Source of the DNA: CAJXUU01 sp963975265
Lineage (GTDB): Bacteria; Bacteroidota; Bacteroidia; Chitinophagales; Saprospiraceae
Length of the DNA stretch: 64,000 nt
Assembly: GCA_963975265.1 (NCBI GenBank)
Contig: CAXBGT010000003.1
Coordinates: 1-64,000 of the forward strand
Direction: 5' to 3'
The stretch's first letter is position 1; each line of letters starts with the position of its first letter. The notes below the pieces were generated by a model. The model ran no database searches. It saw only the letters and a list, made by a program, of their open reading frames with translations, and was not told the DNA's origin. Position numbers and translations under genes: made by a program. Shown in pieces: positions 26,617 to 37,301 of this stretch.

Positions 26617-29484
26617 TTACCTGATCACAGTGACATCGCCTAAAATATAATAATCGCTCCTATCATAAGGACAAATAAGGCGTACTTTGTAAACATACAC
26701 GCCTGGAGTAACATCTTGATTATTGTACTTCCCGTTCCAGGTCTTATTAATATCATCGGTATGAAAGACAAAATTTCCGTATCTATCAAAGACACTTATT
26801 GACATGAATTCTTCAGGATTGTTGGTGTACATTCGCCATTCATCATTAGAACCATCATTATTGGGAGAAAATATATTAGGAAGATGAAAGATCATGTTAG
26901 AACATTCATTATTAAATCTTACGGCGATTTCCTGTTCTTTTTCGCACCCTGTTTCCAAATCGATTACAAATACATTATATTCTAATGATTCTGTTATTCC
27001 CTTGATTATTGGATCTGGGCAGTCCGAGCAGTCTAATCCATCAATCGGTAACCAATCAAAAGAGTAATTTCTTCCGAAATCATATTCAGGAATGATACTC
27101 ACTTGATCATTTAAGAATATATTGTAAAAGTCTTCTTCTATTTCATAGTCAATATGGGGATGCACATAAACGGTAGCTAATGCCGTATCAGGGGTACAAG
27201 ATCTATAAGTAGCCACTACAGGGTATTGTGTTGTGTGTTCTGGCTCTACATTGACACTTTCAGCAGTTTCAATATCATCACCAATAGTCCAGGAAAATCC
27301 ATCAGCTCTACCACTGACCGACACCATTGCAGTCTCACCTAGGCAGATCGTATCCCCCAATACTTCAATATCTGCTTTTTCATGCACAGTCACTAAAACG
27401 CTGTCCATCTGACTGCATTCATAATATGTCATATTGATATAGAAATATTGCGTTTCATCAGGAAAAACAATAATGGAAGGTTCGTTGTCTATAGCAATCG
27501 GAATATTTGCCGACCACAAAGAAGTCCCAAAACCAGAAGTTGTCAATAATACAGACTCACCTTTACATACGTCACCTACTTCGCCAGCATCTGTACTATT
27601 GGAAGGTACAACGACGACCGAAATAGAATCTTCATAAAAGCATCCAAGGTTTGATTGTATGGTTACATTATAAATCGCCGATTGTGTTGGACTTACAGTA
27701 TTATTTGGACAAGTCAGACAGTCCAACTCCGGATTTATTTCCCACTGTGGATTGTTTCCACCGATTATTCCTATAGTCGTTTCATCACCAAAACAAATTC
27801 CAGTTTCTTCTACTAAAAAGTCTTCTATTGATGATTCTACATCAATAGTAATACTGTCATCTTTGAAGCACCCAAATTCATTAAAAACTGTAACATAATA
27901 TGTAGTACTTTCTTCAGGGCTTATATTTACTATTGGACAATTTTCATAACAATCTTGTCCCGATACTGAGGTATTCCATTGATAAATATAATCTTGATTG
28001 AAATTTAAGACATCAATAAACGTTTCACTGCCTAAGCAAATGATTTCTTCTGATTGTAAAGCTAATTCAGGGCCAGGCGAGGGTATCACTACTACTTCAA
28101 TAGTATCTCTTGATTCACAGCCATTCGGGTGAACACCTACCAAAATATAAGAAGTGGTAACCATAGGCATAACTGTAGGTAACAGACATTCTGTACAACT
28201 CAAGGAAGCCTCATTTTCCCAATAAAAAGTCCCGTCGGGCTGCAGATTTTCAATCGTTCCTGTAATCTGTACTTCATCTCCAATACAGATCAATTTATCT
28301 TCCTCTACTGTAGCAACTGTACTTGGTAGCACATCAAAACTTGCTGAGAATGTCGCTTCACACCCTTTATCTGTAATACCTGTTAATGTTATTGTATGGC
28401 TTTCTAATCCTTCATATTGATGGATCGGGTTTCTCTCCGTCGAAGCAGATCCATCTCCAAAACCCCATAACCACGAAGCAAATTCTCCATAGTCAACAAA
28501 AGAATTATTAATAAAATTTACATTTACATCTTCACATAATTCTTCCGTTTCTATTTCAAAAATGACATCTGGTATATCTGCAACTTCCATAAAATCAGGG
28601 ACGGTAAGTGTGTCAATACAATCTCCGTATTGAGCTATTAGACTCACATTATATTGTCCCGTTTGCTGGATATCAAAAGATGAATTTAGTTCTATCGATG
28701 TGTAATTGTCAATACCTGATATTTCCCATAAATATGATACATCATCCGTACTACCGTTACTAAGATTTTCAAAGGAGACTGCTAGAGGTGGTCCACAAAT
28801 AGGATCGCCTTTCATTCTAAAGTCTAAAGTTACCAAATCTAACTCAATAGGATCACCTGCAAAACTCCTAGTACAGCCTACACTATCAGTAATGATCAAC
28901 TTCGGAGTATATCTACCAGGTTGCGAATATTCATATGAGATAATATCTGTAATTACTAACCCTTCTACACTGTCTAATATTCCATTTCCAAGATCCCAAA
29001 CGTATGAATAATATCCATCAGAATTTGCATTAAGAGTTACGCTAACGGGTAGACAAGTAGCTGCAATATCAGCTTCAAAGTCTCCTTTGGGTCCTTCTAC
29101 CTTCACATACTCAGGTAAAAATAAAGTATCAGCACAAGTAGGCGTGGATGTTGCTATTAGCGTCACATCATATCTTCCTGGTGATGTGTATACATGACTG
29201 GGTGAATTGGTAGTTGATTTTCCACTATTGTCACCAAAATCCCATATGTATGTAAACGCATTCGTAGATTGATTATCAAAATTTGTTAATAAAGGTGGAC
29301 ATGTAGCCACTATAGGGTCACCAATATATTCTGCCAATGGGTCGGATATATTTACAATATTGTCTTTGCAAATGGTTTTTTCGCAACCTCGAGAATCTGT
29401 GAAATGTAAGACATACCGAGTATATTCCTTCTGAAGAATAAGTATGATCAGGACTAGTAAGTTCTGATGTATTCCCATCGCCAA
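26617..29484 (-). CDS. PKD-repeat secreted protein, C-terminal part of a frameshifted gene
   Basis: Open frame of 955 codons. The genuine coding part starts near 29400, where it takes over from the N-terminal part in another frame; the first residues (MAMGIHQNLLVL) are out-of-frame noise. It contains further PKD domains (YIWDFGDNSGKS, WLWGFGDGSAS). The C-terminal segment begins FHLPNIFSPNNDGSNDEWRM and contains VFDRYGNFVF and TWNGKYNNQDVTPGVYVYKV, which is the CHU_C/gliding-motility-associated type B sorting domain of the type IX secretion system. It is the cell-surface anchor or secretion end of a giant adhesin-like protein. Confidence 0.85.
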   Translation of the reverse strand: MAMGIHQNLLVLIILILQKEYTRYVLHFTDSRGCEKTICKDNIVNISDPLAEYIGDPIVATCPPLLTNFDNQSTNAFTYIWDFGDNSGKSTTNSPSHVYTSPGRYDVTLIATSTPTCADTLFLPEYVKVEGPKGDFEADIAATCLPVSVTLNANSDGYYSYVWDLGNGILDSVEGLVITDIISYEYSQPGRYTPKLIITDSVGCTRSFAGDPIELDLVTLDFRMKGDPICGPPLAVSFENLSNGSTDDVSYLWEISGIDNYTSIELNSSFDIQQTGQYNVSLIAQYGDCIDTLTVPDFMEVADIPDVIFEIETEELCEDVNVNFINNSFVDYGEFASWLWGFGDGSASTERNPIHQYEGLESHTITLTGITDKGCEATFSASFDVLPSTVATVEEDKLICIGDEVQITGTIENLQPDGTFYWENEASLSCTECLLPTVMPMVTTSYILVGVHPNGCESRDTIEVVVIPSPGPELALQSEEIICLGSETFIDVLNFNQDYIYQWNTSVSGQDCYENCPIVNISPEESTTYYVTVFNEFGCFKDDSITIDVESSIEDFLVEETGICFGDETTIGIIGGNNPQWEINPELDCLTCPNNTVSPTQSAIYNVTIQSNLGCFYEDSISVVVVPSNSTDAGEVGDVCKGESVLLTTSGFGTSLWSANIPIAIDNEPSIIVFPDETQYFYINMTYYECSQMDSVLVTVHEKADIEVLGDTICLGETAMVSVSGRADGFSWTIGDDIETAESVNVEPEHTTQYPVVATYRSCTPDTALATVYVHPHIDYEIEEDFYNIFLNDQVSIIPEYDFGRNYSFDWLPIDGLDCSDCPDPIIKGITESLEYNVFVIDLETGCEKEQEIAVRFNNECSNMIFHLPNIFSPNNDGSNDEWRMYTNNPEEFMSISVFDRYGNFVFHTDDINKTWNGKYNNQDVTPGVYVYKVRLICPYDRSDYYILGDVTVIR

Positions 29485-32206
29485 AGTCCCACAAATAGGT
29501 AACTACATTTCCATTTTCACCCATGGAATTGAAATGGATAGGAGCCCAAGAACAGCCTAACGAATCAAAAGTGAAGTCTGGTGTAATTTCGACAGCAGTA
29601 ATAGCTTGAGTTATAATAATGCTATCCATACAGCCCCATTCATCTTCGACTTTGAATTTCAAATCATACACACCTACAGAATCAATATAAAGAGAAGTAT
29701 TCCGGTCATTTGACACAAAGCCCACAGGCTCAACTTGCCAATCCCAAGCAATAATATTAGCTAAATCAGCTGTACTCTGATCAATAAACTCTGCAACATT
29801 TGGCACACAAATCACGTCAGTAAATTCTATAACAGCTTCTAATTTATTTACTTGAATACTATCAATTAGCTGAAAGGAGTCCTTGCATTCGTGTATATCT
29901 GTAATGATTAAGAGTGGACCATTTAGAACTCCACCTTCCGTAAATATAACTATCGGTTCCTCCTTAAATATGGAATCGATATTCGCTACATCAGACACAA
30001 ATTCATAAGAAAATGCGTCCTGAGAGAAATTTTCTATTTCCAAAGTAAATGGTGTACAACCTCTCAATGTATCAACTGCGTATGAAGCTATTGGGTCAAC
30101 GATCCGTATAGTATCATCACGTAAATGATCACAGCCTGTCTCAAAGCTTTTACTGTACAATGTTATAGGATAATTACCTCTTCCAGGAAGAGTATAATTC
30201 CCAAAAATCGAATCAGTAAATATAATACTATCGTTCTCTGTCAAATATAAAGTCCACCCTAACGAATCCGCGCCTAAACTTCGATTATCAATATTAACAG
30301 TAAATGGATCCTCACAATTATATCCGATAACAAATTTAGATACTGGTTCGAAAATGGTAATGTATTCTTCAAACCGTATAGAGTCCGTACATCCATTGTG
30401 ACTGGCGTATAGTGCTACATCATAGACTCCTGGATCCGAAAAAGCATATACTGGATTTTGCTCTATAGAAAAGCCTACATCTCCAAAAAACCATTCCCAC
30501 TCATCTGCATATTCTGATGACAAATCTGTAAAAATTTTATCTATATCTACGCAGCCCTCTAATGGAGTTGCAACAAAATCCACTTTCGGTTTATTTCCAA
30601 CTTGTATATAGTCTTTTACATAAACTGTATCGATGCAGCCATAAATATTTTCAGCAATTAATTGAAGGTCATATCTACCAGTATCCGGAATTGTAAACGT
30701 AGGGGAGCTTGACGCACTGGTATATAGTTCCGGATTCCCTATTGACCATTGATATGAAATGATAGGTACATTAGATGATATGCTGTCTACTAACGAAAAC
30801 GTCAATGGTGCACAACCTCCAATTTCTTGTACAGGCATATTAACCTCTAATGGTGCAATTTCTATAGGTATGGAATCAATAATTACACTACAACCTGTAG
30901 TAGCTTCGAATCTCAGCACGGCTAAATATGATCCGTACTCATTTATTGGGATAGAAACATCATTTGTACTATAATCAGTTACTATATCGTTTTCAATAAA
31001 CTGCCAACTAATAATACCATCTGATTCAGACTCCGCATGCAACAATACATCCGAAGGTAAAGAACAAGCGTATTGATTAATAATGTCAAAGGTGACTTGA
31101 AGTAATGCCAATACGCTCAAACAAGAAATAGTAACAGTATCAATACAGCTCCCTACTGTTCTAATAAGTGAAACATCAAAACAGCCTGGAGAATCATAAA
31201 TGTGCATCGGATTAGATTCGGTGGAAGTGGAACCATCTCCAAATATCCACAATACCTCATCTGCATCAATAAGAGAGACATCTAAAAACTGAGCTTCATT
31301 AGATTGACAAATCACAGCTGGGCTAAACTCAAATGCAGCAGAAGAATTCGTGTCCACAAAGTTATTGAGCAATACGGTATCTCTGCAATCGCCAGATTCC
31401 ATAAATATGGTAATATCATAAACACCTAATTCTGTGTAAGTAATTGTTGGCGGTTGCTGTCCTTGATAGGTTTCTCCATTTCCAAAACCCCAAGTATATA
31501 TAATCAAAGGATCAGCATTTTGATTGCTAAAATTAATTTCCCAAGGCAAGTCACATGTTGGGACTAATTCTATTTCAACATTAGGTATAGTAAGTGAGGA
31601 GGCTACTACTGCATTAGGTTTTGTTGTAGTTGTAGTACATCCTTCTTCATCAATCACAGTAAGACTAGCTGTATATGATCCTTGGATAGCATAAGTAGAA
31701 CCAAAATCAGATGGCGAAGATTGAGATAATACCCCTGCCGATCCCCCTACATCCCACAACCACGAAACAATATCGCCATTATCAGAAGAAGAAGAAGAAT
31801 CGGAAAAGTTTACCATTACAGGCACACAACCTGCAATGTTATCAATAGTGAACTCGGCAATTGGATTTGGAAACACCGTGACATAATCATCTTTACACTC
31901 TGTATCAGAATTGCCATTGACATCAGTAATAGTAAGGCAAATTGTATATGATCCAGGTTCAGTAAATAATGATCCTGGATTCTGCTCAGAAGATGTATTA
32001 CCATTCAGATACCAAGACCAGCCAATGATACTTGCTGCACTGGTACTCTGATCAAAAAATGTTGTTTGTAGAGTGTTACACGCGCTTAGATTGGCTGATG
32101 AAAAATCTGCGTTGATTTGGCACGTCCCTTTTATTGTCGTGAATAACACAACTATAATTGCAAGACATATATTAGCCTTGAAAGTGACTTTCAGCTTGAG
32201 CTTCAC
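29318..32206 (-). CDS. PKD-repeat secreted protein, N-terminal part of a frameshifted gene
   Basis: Open frame of 962 codons; authentic coding ends near 29402. A signal peptide (hydrophobic core ICLAIIVVLFTTI, then GTCQ) precedes a tandem series of PKD and Ig-like domains of about 80-90 residues, each with a W-x-F-GDG-like core (LWIFGDGSTSTESNP, YLWDFGDGNTSE). Removing one base from ACATTTCACAGAT joins YSVCLTF to TDSRGCEKT in the other frame. The whole span 26617-32206 is 3n+1 bases, and the repaired product would be about 1862 aa. It may be a real mutation, phase-variable, or a sequencing error. Confidence 0.85.
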   Translation of the reverse strand: MKLKLKVTFKANICLAIIVVLFTTIKGTCQINADFSSANLSACNTLQTTFFDQSTSAASIIGWSWYLNGNTSSEQNPGSLFTEPGSYTICLTITDVNGNSDTECKDDYVTVFPNPIAEFTIDNIAGCVPVMVNFSDSSSSSDNGDIVSWLWDVGGSAGVLSQSSPSDFGSTYAIQGSYTASLTVIDEEGCTTTTTKPNAVVASSLTIPNVEIELVPTCDLPWEINFSNQNADPLIIYTWGFGNGETYQGQQPPTITYTELGVYDITIFMESGDCRDTVLLNNFVDTNSSAAFEFSPAVICQSNEAQFLDVSLIDADEVLWIFGDGSTSTESNPMHIYDSPGCFDVSLIRTVGSCIDTVTISCLSVLALLQVTFDIINQYACSLPSDVLLHAESESDGIISWQFIENDIVTDYSTNDVSIPINEYGSYLAVLRFEATTGCSVIIDSIPIEIAPLEVNMPVQEIGGCAPLTFSLVDSISSNVPIISYQWSIGNPELYTSASSSPTFTIPDTGRYDLQLIAENIYGCIDTVYVKDYIQVGNKPKVDFVATPLEGCVDIDKIFTDLSSEYADEWEWFFGDVGFSIEQNPVYAFSDPGVYDVALYASHNGCTDSIRFEEYITIFEPVSKFVIGYNCEDPFTVNIDNRSLGADSLGWTLYLTENDSIIFTDSIFGNYTLPGRGNYPITLYSKSFETGCDHLRDDTIRIVDPIASYAVDTLRGCTPFTLEIENFSQDAFSYEFVSDVANIDSIFKEEPIVIFTEGGVLNGPLLIITDIHECKDSFQLIDSIQVNKLEAVIEFTDVICVPNVAEFIDQSTADLANIIAWDWQVEPVGFVSNDRNTSLYIDSVGVYDLKFKVEDEWGCMDSIIITQAITAVEITPDFTFDSLGCSWAPIHFNSMGENGNVVTYLWDFGDGNTSELTSPDHTYSSEGIYSVCLTFHRFSRLRKNHLQRQYCKYIRPIGRIYW

Positions 32207-32394
32207 ATTTTGGATTTACTAACAACCGACAAAATTACATCGAAGCACAAAGGTAGCTCAACGAGATTTCACTTTTGTCAGGTATTTTACCTCTTCTTTA
32301 CTAAGGGTATACTCTTAAATATACGGTGATATTAATACTTTTCCAAAGTCATGAATGTTCCTCATAATCCTAAATTATATAGAAATAAAATAAT

Positions 32395-32973
32395 CTACGC
32401 TTCTTTTATTATCAAGTGGAAGTTATCTCTGAATAACTTTACTGCAATTGCTAGAAGTATTATCCCAAAAAGTTTACGCAATACATCAGCACCTCCAGGA
32501 CCAATTTTCTTTCTGATCCAACCTGACGATTTAAGTACTACATACACTAGAATAATATTGATAATAATCCCTATTTGAATATCGATATTATCATATTTTG
32601 ATTGTAGTGATATGATAGTAGTCATCGTCCCCGCTCCAGCAATCAAAGGGAAAGCAATGGGAACCAGTGTTCCAGATTTAGACTTAGGGTCGTCCCGAAA
32701 AAGTGTAATTCCTAGAATCATCTCAAGGCCAAGAAAAAACAGTATAATAGCTCCAGCCACAGCAAAAGATTCAACATCAACACCAAAAAGACCGAGTATA
32801 GAAGTCCCCATATAGAGAAAAACAGACATGATCATCAAGGCAACTATACTCGCTTTGAGTGCTTCGATTTTTATTCCTTTGGTTTTTAGATCTATGATGA
32901 TAGGAATGCTACCTATGATATCTATAACAGAGAACAATATGAGTGTTACTGAAATGATGGATTTAATGTCCAT
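32395..32973 (-). CDS. MarC family integral membrane protein
   Basis: 192 aa with about six membrane helices. The family pattern is clear: LFSVIDIIGSIPIII, AGAIILFFLGLEMILGI, PIAFPLIAGAGTMTTII and LRKLFGIILLAIAVKL, the last two being the repeated half-motifs of MarC proteins. The molecular function of MarC is not established; the old link with multiple antibiotic resistance was not upheld. It is monocistronic. Confidence 0.92.
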   Translation of the reverse strand: MDIKSIISVTLILFSVIDIIGSIPIIIDLKTKGIKIEALKASIVALMIMSVFLYMGTSILGLFGVDVESFAVAGAIILFFLGLEMILGITLFRDDPKSKSGTLVPIAFPLIAGAGTMTTIISLQSKYDNIDIQIGIIINIILVYVVLKSSGWIRKKIGPGGADVLRKLFGIILLAIAVKLFRDNFHLIIKEA

Positions 32974-33069
32974 ATCTACCGAATTTGCAAATGAAATAAT
33001 CGCACAAAGGTATCTATTCTGTATTCCAAACTAAGTAAAACACAATATTTAATAAATGACCAGAACAAT

Positions 33070-34278
33070 TCAGATATCATTCTCTATCAGCGCTTTAGCA
33101 ATACGTTCCATGCCCTCCATTAATCGACGCTGCGGGCATGCAAGATTCAAGCGTATGTAACCATCAGAATTAGCTACAAACATATTACCACCTTCCAGAA
33201 GAACTCCAGCTTTTTGAGCAAAAAATAATGTCAAATCTTTCACTTCTCGTTTTTCAAAATATGCATCGACATTAATCCAAGCTAAATAAGTTGATTCTGG
33301 AATTGTAAACCTTGCTTTTGGCAATCTATTCCTAATAAAATTATCTACTTCCTCAAAATTTGAATCCAAATACTTGGTCAATGCTTCAAGCCACGGTCTA
33401 CCTGCAGTGTATGCTGCCTTATAGGCCGCTAAACTCAACGGATTTTGAATCGGAAGATGATCGGCTAACCATTGACGCCTAAGAGTATCATTTGGAATGA
33501 TCGCATTTGACAACAGCAAGCCCGCAAGATTAAATGTTTTGCTTGCAGAAATACAAGTTACGATTTGATCAGAACCTGGAAACACTCTCTGAAAAGGTGT
33601 AAATATTGCTCCATTTCTTACTAAATCGCAATGTATTTCATCAGAGATTATTGTTACTCCATTTTGAAAACAAATATCACCTAGCTCTTTAAGTTCCTCA
33701 GCTGTCCATAACCTGCCTGTTGGATTATGAGGACTACAAAATATTAATGTTGTCAACTCTTTATCAGATACCTTTGACCTAATATCATCGAAATTCATAT
33801 AAAAATGACCATCGTCCGATATAAGGTTTGTGTAGACTAATTCTATATTATTAGCGTCAGCTGCATGCTTGAAGAATGCATATGAAGGTGTCATAATCAT
33901 AGCCTTTTCTCCTTGCTTACAAAGTTGCCTTAGTAAATAAAATAACGCAGGAATCACACCTTTAGAACTTACAATATGCTCATGATTATACAAAAAGTTA
34001 TGTCTTTCTTCGATCCAATCTACGATTAATCTAGAATAGCTTTCTTCTGAAGATAATGTGTATCCAAAAATTCCATGTTCAATTCTTTTTCTTATACCGT
34101 CTATTATTTCTGGTGCAGTTTTGAATTCCATATCCGCTACCCACATTTTTATCAGATCCTGATCTGGCAAAGGAAATTCAAGATTTTCATAGTCTCCAAA
34201 TAGATACCCTCTAAACCCCTCAATACTTAGTGCATTGGTCTGTTTTCGATCAATTATTTCATCAAAATTGTAAGTCAT
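33070..34278 (-). CDS. MalY/PatB-type PLP-dependent C-S lyase / aminotransferase
   Basis: 402 aa from the ATG at 34278. The open frame reaches 34323, but MTYNFDEIIDRK is the usual start of the family. Fold type I landmarks: KMWVADMEFKTAPEI, FCSPHNPTGRLW, ISDEIHCDLV and the PLP Lys in SASKTFNLAGL. These enzymes cleave cystathionine and related thioethers to homocysteine, pyruvate and ammonia. This could pair with the sulfhydrylase at the window end, but the two are not linked as an operon. Confidence 0.9.
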   Translation of the reverse strand: MTYNFDEIIDRKQTNALSIEGFRGYLFGDYENLEFPLPDQDLIKMWVADMEFKTAPEIIDGIRKRIEHGIFGYTLSSEESYSRLIVDWIEERHNFLYNHEHIVSSKGVIPALFYLLRQLCKQGEKAMIMTPSYAFFKHAADANNIELVYTNLISDDGHFYMNFDDIRSKVSDKELTTLIFCSPHNPTGRLWTAEELKELGDICFQNGVTIISDEIHCDLVRNGAIFTPFQRVFPGSDQIVTCISASKTFNLAGLLLSNAIIPNDTLRRQWLADHLPIQNPLSLAAYKAAYTAGRPWLEALTKYLDSNFEEVDNFIRNRLPKARFTIPESTYLAWINVDAYFEKREVKDLTLFFAQKAGVLLEGGNMFVANSDGYIRLNLACPQRRLMEGMERIAKALIENDI

Positions 34279-34328
34279 AAGAAAACAGGCTTTTAGATGT
34301 ATTCCAAATTGAAAAATTGTCATTTCAT

Positions 34329-34362
34329 AAAAAAAGACCTAGAGCAGTCGCAATAGGCCTTA
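34329..34362 (-). terminator. Terminator after the 77-aa gene
   Basis: On the minus strand AAGGCCTA pairs with TAGGTCTT (one G-T pair) around a 12-base loop, followed by a run of T. It ends the Rieske/77-aa transcript before the PatB-like gene. Confidence 0.65.
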
Positions 34363-34388
34363 AAGTTTATCAACTTTTATATGCTTAT

Positions 34389-34622
34389 TTAGCACATTGC
34401 TTCTAGTGTTCCTTGTCCATACATCAATATGTTATTGATTGTAGATGTTTTGGGAGCAAACTTTACTTTTGGAAGATTATGGTAAGACTTGTAAAGCTCA
34501 TCATAATTTTCTCTAAGGCAAAGATCATTAAGTAACGCATCTTCAATTTCTAATCTTTCAAAAATGTCGCATTCTGCATAAATAAGTTGAATTAATTTTT
34601 CTTCAGTGTAGCATTGCTTCAT
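34389..34622 (-). CDS. Small hypothetical protein, anti-sigma-like
   Basis: 77 aa, acidic N-terminal two thirds (EEKLIQLIYAECDIFERLEI) and a C-terminal LPKVKFAPKTSTINNILMYG. This layout recalls short Bacteroidota proteins with an anti-sigma-factor zinc-finger-like helical core, but the Cys/His set is incomplete. It has no signal peptide. It is followed closely by a terminator. No function is assigned. Confidence 0.6.
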   Translation of the reverse strand: MKQCYTEEKLIQLIYAECDIFERLEIEDALLNDLCLRENYDELYKSYHNLPKVKFAPKTSTINNILMYGQGTLEAMC

Positions 34623-34776
34623 ATGGAAGTTTTAGTTTGTAATAATAACATTTCGTAGGTTAAAACATATTGTTACAAATAAATATTGTATTACACTGTC
34701 ATAAAAATCCCGCATCTAAAATTTTGATCGTGATCTCATTCAATGCAAAATTCAAATTTTCTGCCATTATTTTATA

Positions 34777-35190
34777 TTAACTAAATATCCTAAGTAGGTC
34801 ACCATTCACTTCTGTAAAAAAGATCTGAAGACCTTCACTTCCATTCGCATTCAGACCTTCACCATCTTCTGAAAACCTTGCTTCATGCGCTGTACATAAC
34901 CACCCACCATCTACAGCACTATATGTAATTTGAGATAGTTGTTCGTGACTGCAGATAAGAGTTGCAGCAAGATATTCTCCTGTGTTGCTTCTGGCAATTA
35001 CAACCTGACCTTCTATTATGTAACTACCAAAATTGTTCAATTCAAGAAATTTATCTTGAGTAAGATCAATCACAAAATCCAAATCCTTGATAGGATCTGC
35101 ACTATCTCTAGTACAACTTCCTAAACAAGTTGAAGTGAGAACAAATGCTGCCCCAATACCTAACTTGTTCATAAATTCTTTTCTATTCAT
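34777..35190 (-). CDS. Rieske [2Fe-2S] domain lipoprotein
   Basis: 137 aa. The N-terminus has a Tat-like start (NRKEFMNKLGIGAAFVL) and a lipobox ending CLGSC. The Rieske ligands are visible as CSH and CTAH (two Cys, two His), separated by 17 residues, so a [2Fe-2S] cluster is expected in a small stand-alone periplasmic protein. It lacks the oxygenase or bc1 partner domains. An electron-transfer role is inferred. Confidence 0.87.
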   Translation of the reverse strand: MNRKEFMNKLGIGAAFVLTSTCLGSCTRDSADPIKDLDFVIDLTQDKFLELNNFGSYIIEGQVVIARSNTGEYLAATLICSHEQLSQITYSAVDGGWLCTAHEARFSEDGEGLNANGSEGLQIFFTEVNGDLLRIFS

Positions 35191-35331
35191 TCTACATTTT
35201 TATTGGAAATAATTTGCCTAAAGTTGTCTTAACGATACTTATACGTTATAGGCCTCAACATTGTTTTAAAATATACTGTCAAAGAATCAGTTTGCTTGGT
35301 TCTAGGTCACTTAGAAGAATAAATGTTGGAA

Positions 35332-37014
35332 TCAACCTATAATTTTATCAACAATTTTAATAATATTTTCACAGTTCTTGTCTGATTTAGCTAACATCTT
35401 ATCGGCCTCTTTCAGGGTTTTAGCAACAAACTTTTCATCTTGAAAATCAGCACAATTTATTTTTACATTAAGATATGCACCATGAACCGCCGTTCTGCAG
35501 GCCAATGCTCCTACACCCGCATCAGATACTGAATTTGGATTCCCCTTCTGAGCCATTGTCTTTAAGAAATCGTAGGATGCTAATGATGTCCTCATTATTT
35601 CCATTGGTATATTGATTGCATACTTTGTGGCTTCGTCCATGGCTTTCGTTCTTGCCTTTTTCTCAGTTTCAGTAGCTTTTGGCATTCTTACAGCATCAAT
35701 GATTTTATTGAAGGCCGCAGTATCTTCATCTACTAAATGAAGCATTTTATCTTTCAACATCTGTCCTGATTCTGCCTCCTTACTGAAAAAATCGATGTGG
35801 GATTCCCATCCTCGTTTTCCTGCAGAAAGATTCGAAACCATTGTACCAAGAGATATTCCAAGGGCACCTATATAAGCAGATATACTTCCACCACCAGGAG
35901 CAGGACTATCTGATGCAGTTTCATCCGCAAATGCTGTCAATGTCATATCAATTAATTTCTTAGAATCTTCTTCCAATAAGTACTCGATGATTTTTTTCTT
36001 AGGATCAAAATGCCCTAGGTCATTGAGACCGAGAGACTTCACTGCACAATCAATAATTGCTGTATCTGATGCACCTGTTGATAGATTTTGCTGTGAAAGA
36101 AAATATTTTCCAGCAGCGATCATTACTTTTTTTGGTACCAATCCTACTAATTCTGAACCTGTGACACGCATGCCTCTTTTATTAGCACTTCTTCTACATT
36201 CTTCAAATGCCTTGTGGAGTGAGGTGTGGTTTATGTTTGTGATGTTCATTGATATTTGAGCAAGGCCATATTCTTCTATAAACCACCCAATGGCTTTTAC
36301 CGATTTGCATGTCCCTTTTGTTCTTGTAGGTTCTCCTTTTTTATCTAGTACTATTTTACCATTGATCGGATCCCCTTCTCTTTTGATTCGTCCTTTTTCT
36401 CTTATATCAAATGCTACCGAATTGGCTCTTTTTACTGAAGTAGTATTCAAGTTCACGTTATATGCAATCAAGAAATCTCTTGCACCTATTGCAGTAGCTC
36501 CAGCCTTAGAATTGAATTTTGCTGGGCCATAATCAGGTTTCCATTTAGGATCTGCCAACTTATCTGTAAGCCCTTCATATTCTCCAGAACGCACAGTAGC
36601 AAGATTTTGTCTTTCTTTCTTAGCCGCTGCATGTTCGTATAGGTAGAATGGAATAGCCAATTCTGCACCTGCACGCTCTCCTAGCTGCCTTGCATACTCC
36701 GCCGTTTCATCCAGCGTAATGTTTGATATAGGAATCAATGGACACACATCTGTAGCACCCATTCTAGGATGTTCTCCTTTATGCTTACTCATATCTATGA
36801 GCTCACTTGCTTTTTTGATAGCTTGAAACGCCGCTTCGATAACAGGTTTCGGTTCTCCTACGAATGTAACAACTGTTCTATTGGTTGCTTTACCAGGGTC
36901 TACATCGAGCAATTTGACACCGTCTATTTTTTCAATCTCGTCAGTTATCTGCTTGATGATGGACATATCACGTCCTTCACTAAAGTTAGGTACGCATTCT
37001 ATAAGTTGTTTCAT
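35332..37014 (-). CDS. ftcD: Glutamate formimidoyltransferase / formimidoyltetrahydrofolate cyclodeaminase fusion
   Basis: 560 aa. The N-terminal formimidoyltransferase halves (about residues 1-180 and 180-330) start MKQLIECVPNFSEGRD and contain GEHPRMGATDVCP. The C-terminal cyclodeaminase (about 365-555) has the phosphate/folate-binding SPAPGGGSISAYIGALG. Together they move the formimino group from formiminoglutamate to tetrahydrofolate and release ammonia, giving methenyl-THF, the last steps of histidine degradation. It is fused as in animals. No hutH/U/I genes are nearby. Confidence 0.96.
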   Translation of the reverse strand: MKQLIECVPNFSEGRDMSIIKQITDEIEKIDGVKLLDVDPGKATNRTVVTFVGEPKPVIEAAFQAIKKASELIDMSKHKGEHPRMGATDVCPLIPISNITLDETAEYARQLGERAGAELAIPFYLYEHAAAKKERQNLATVRSGEYEGLTDKLADPKWKPDYGPAKFNSKAGATAIGARDFLIAYNVNLNTTSVKRANSVAFDIREKGRIKREGDPINGKIVLDKKGEPTRTKGTCKSVKAIGWFIEEYGLAQISMNITNINHTSLHKAFEECRRSANKRGMRVTGSELVGLVPKKVMIAAGKYFLSQQNLSTGASDTAIIDCAVKSLGLNDLGHFDPKKKIIEYLLEEDSKKLIDMTLTAFADETASDSPAPGGGSISAYIGALGISLGTMVSNLSAGKRGWESHIDFFSKEAESGQMLKDKMLHLVDEDTAAFNKIIDAVRMPKATETEKKARTKAMDEATKYAINIPMEIMRTSLASYDFLKTMAQKGNPNSVSDAGVGALACRTAVHGAYLNVKINCADFQDEKFVAKTLKEADKMLAKSDKNCENIIKIVDKIIG

Positions 37015-37301
37015 TTGAGTTAGTTTACTATTGTAAAAATAGGGTTAGTGATCTCATTTATACGTCGCAAATGTAAGAAAGAATAGAATTTAAATTAATC
37101 CCCACAATACTTATTTTATAATAATCTACTTCATCCCAATTATTAATTTAATCATATTAATTACATTGCCAAAATACTCTTTCTCTCAATGATAGCTTTT
37201 CACAAGAAGTGGTAAAGTGCGTGTGAAACTTTGAGAGCAGTTAGAGAAAAATTATTAGTACATTTTGATAAAATGTATACCTTGGTGATAAACCAATATT
37301 A

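Noticed and set aside
29318..29484. Programmed ribosomal frameshift joining the two PKD halves
   Set aside because: No slippery heptamer or downstream structure was visible at the junction; a simple extra base explains it better, although this cannot be proved here.
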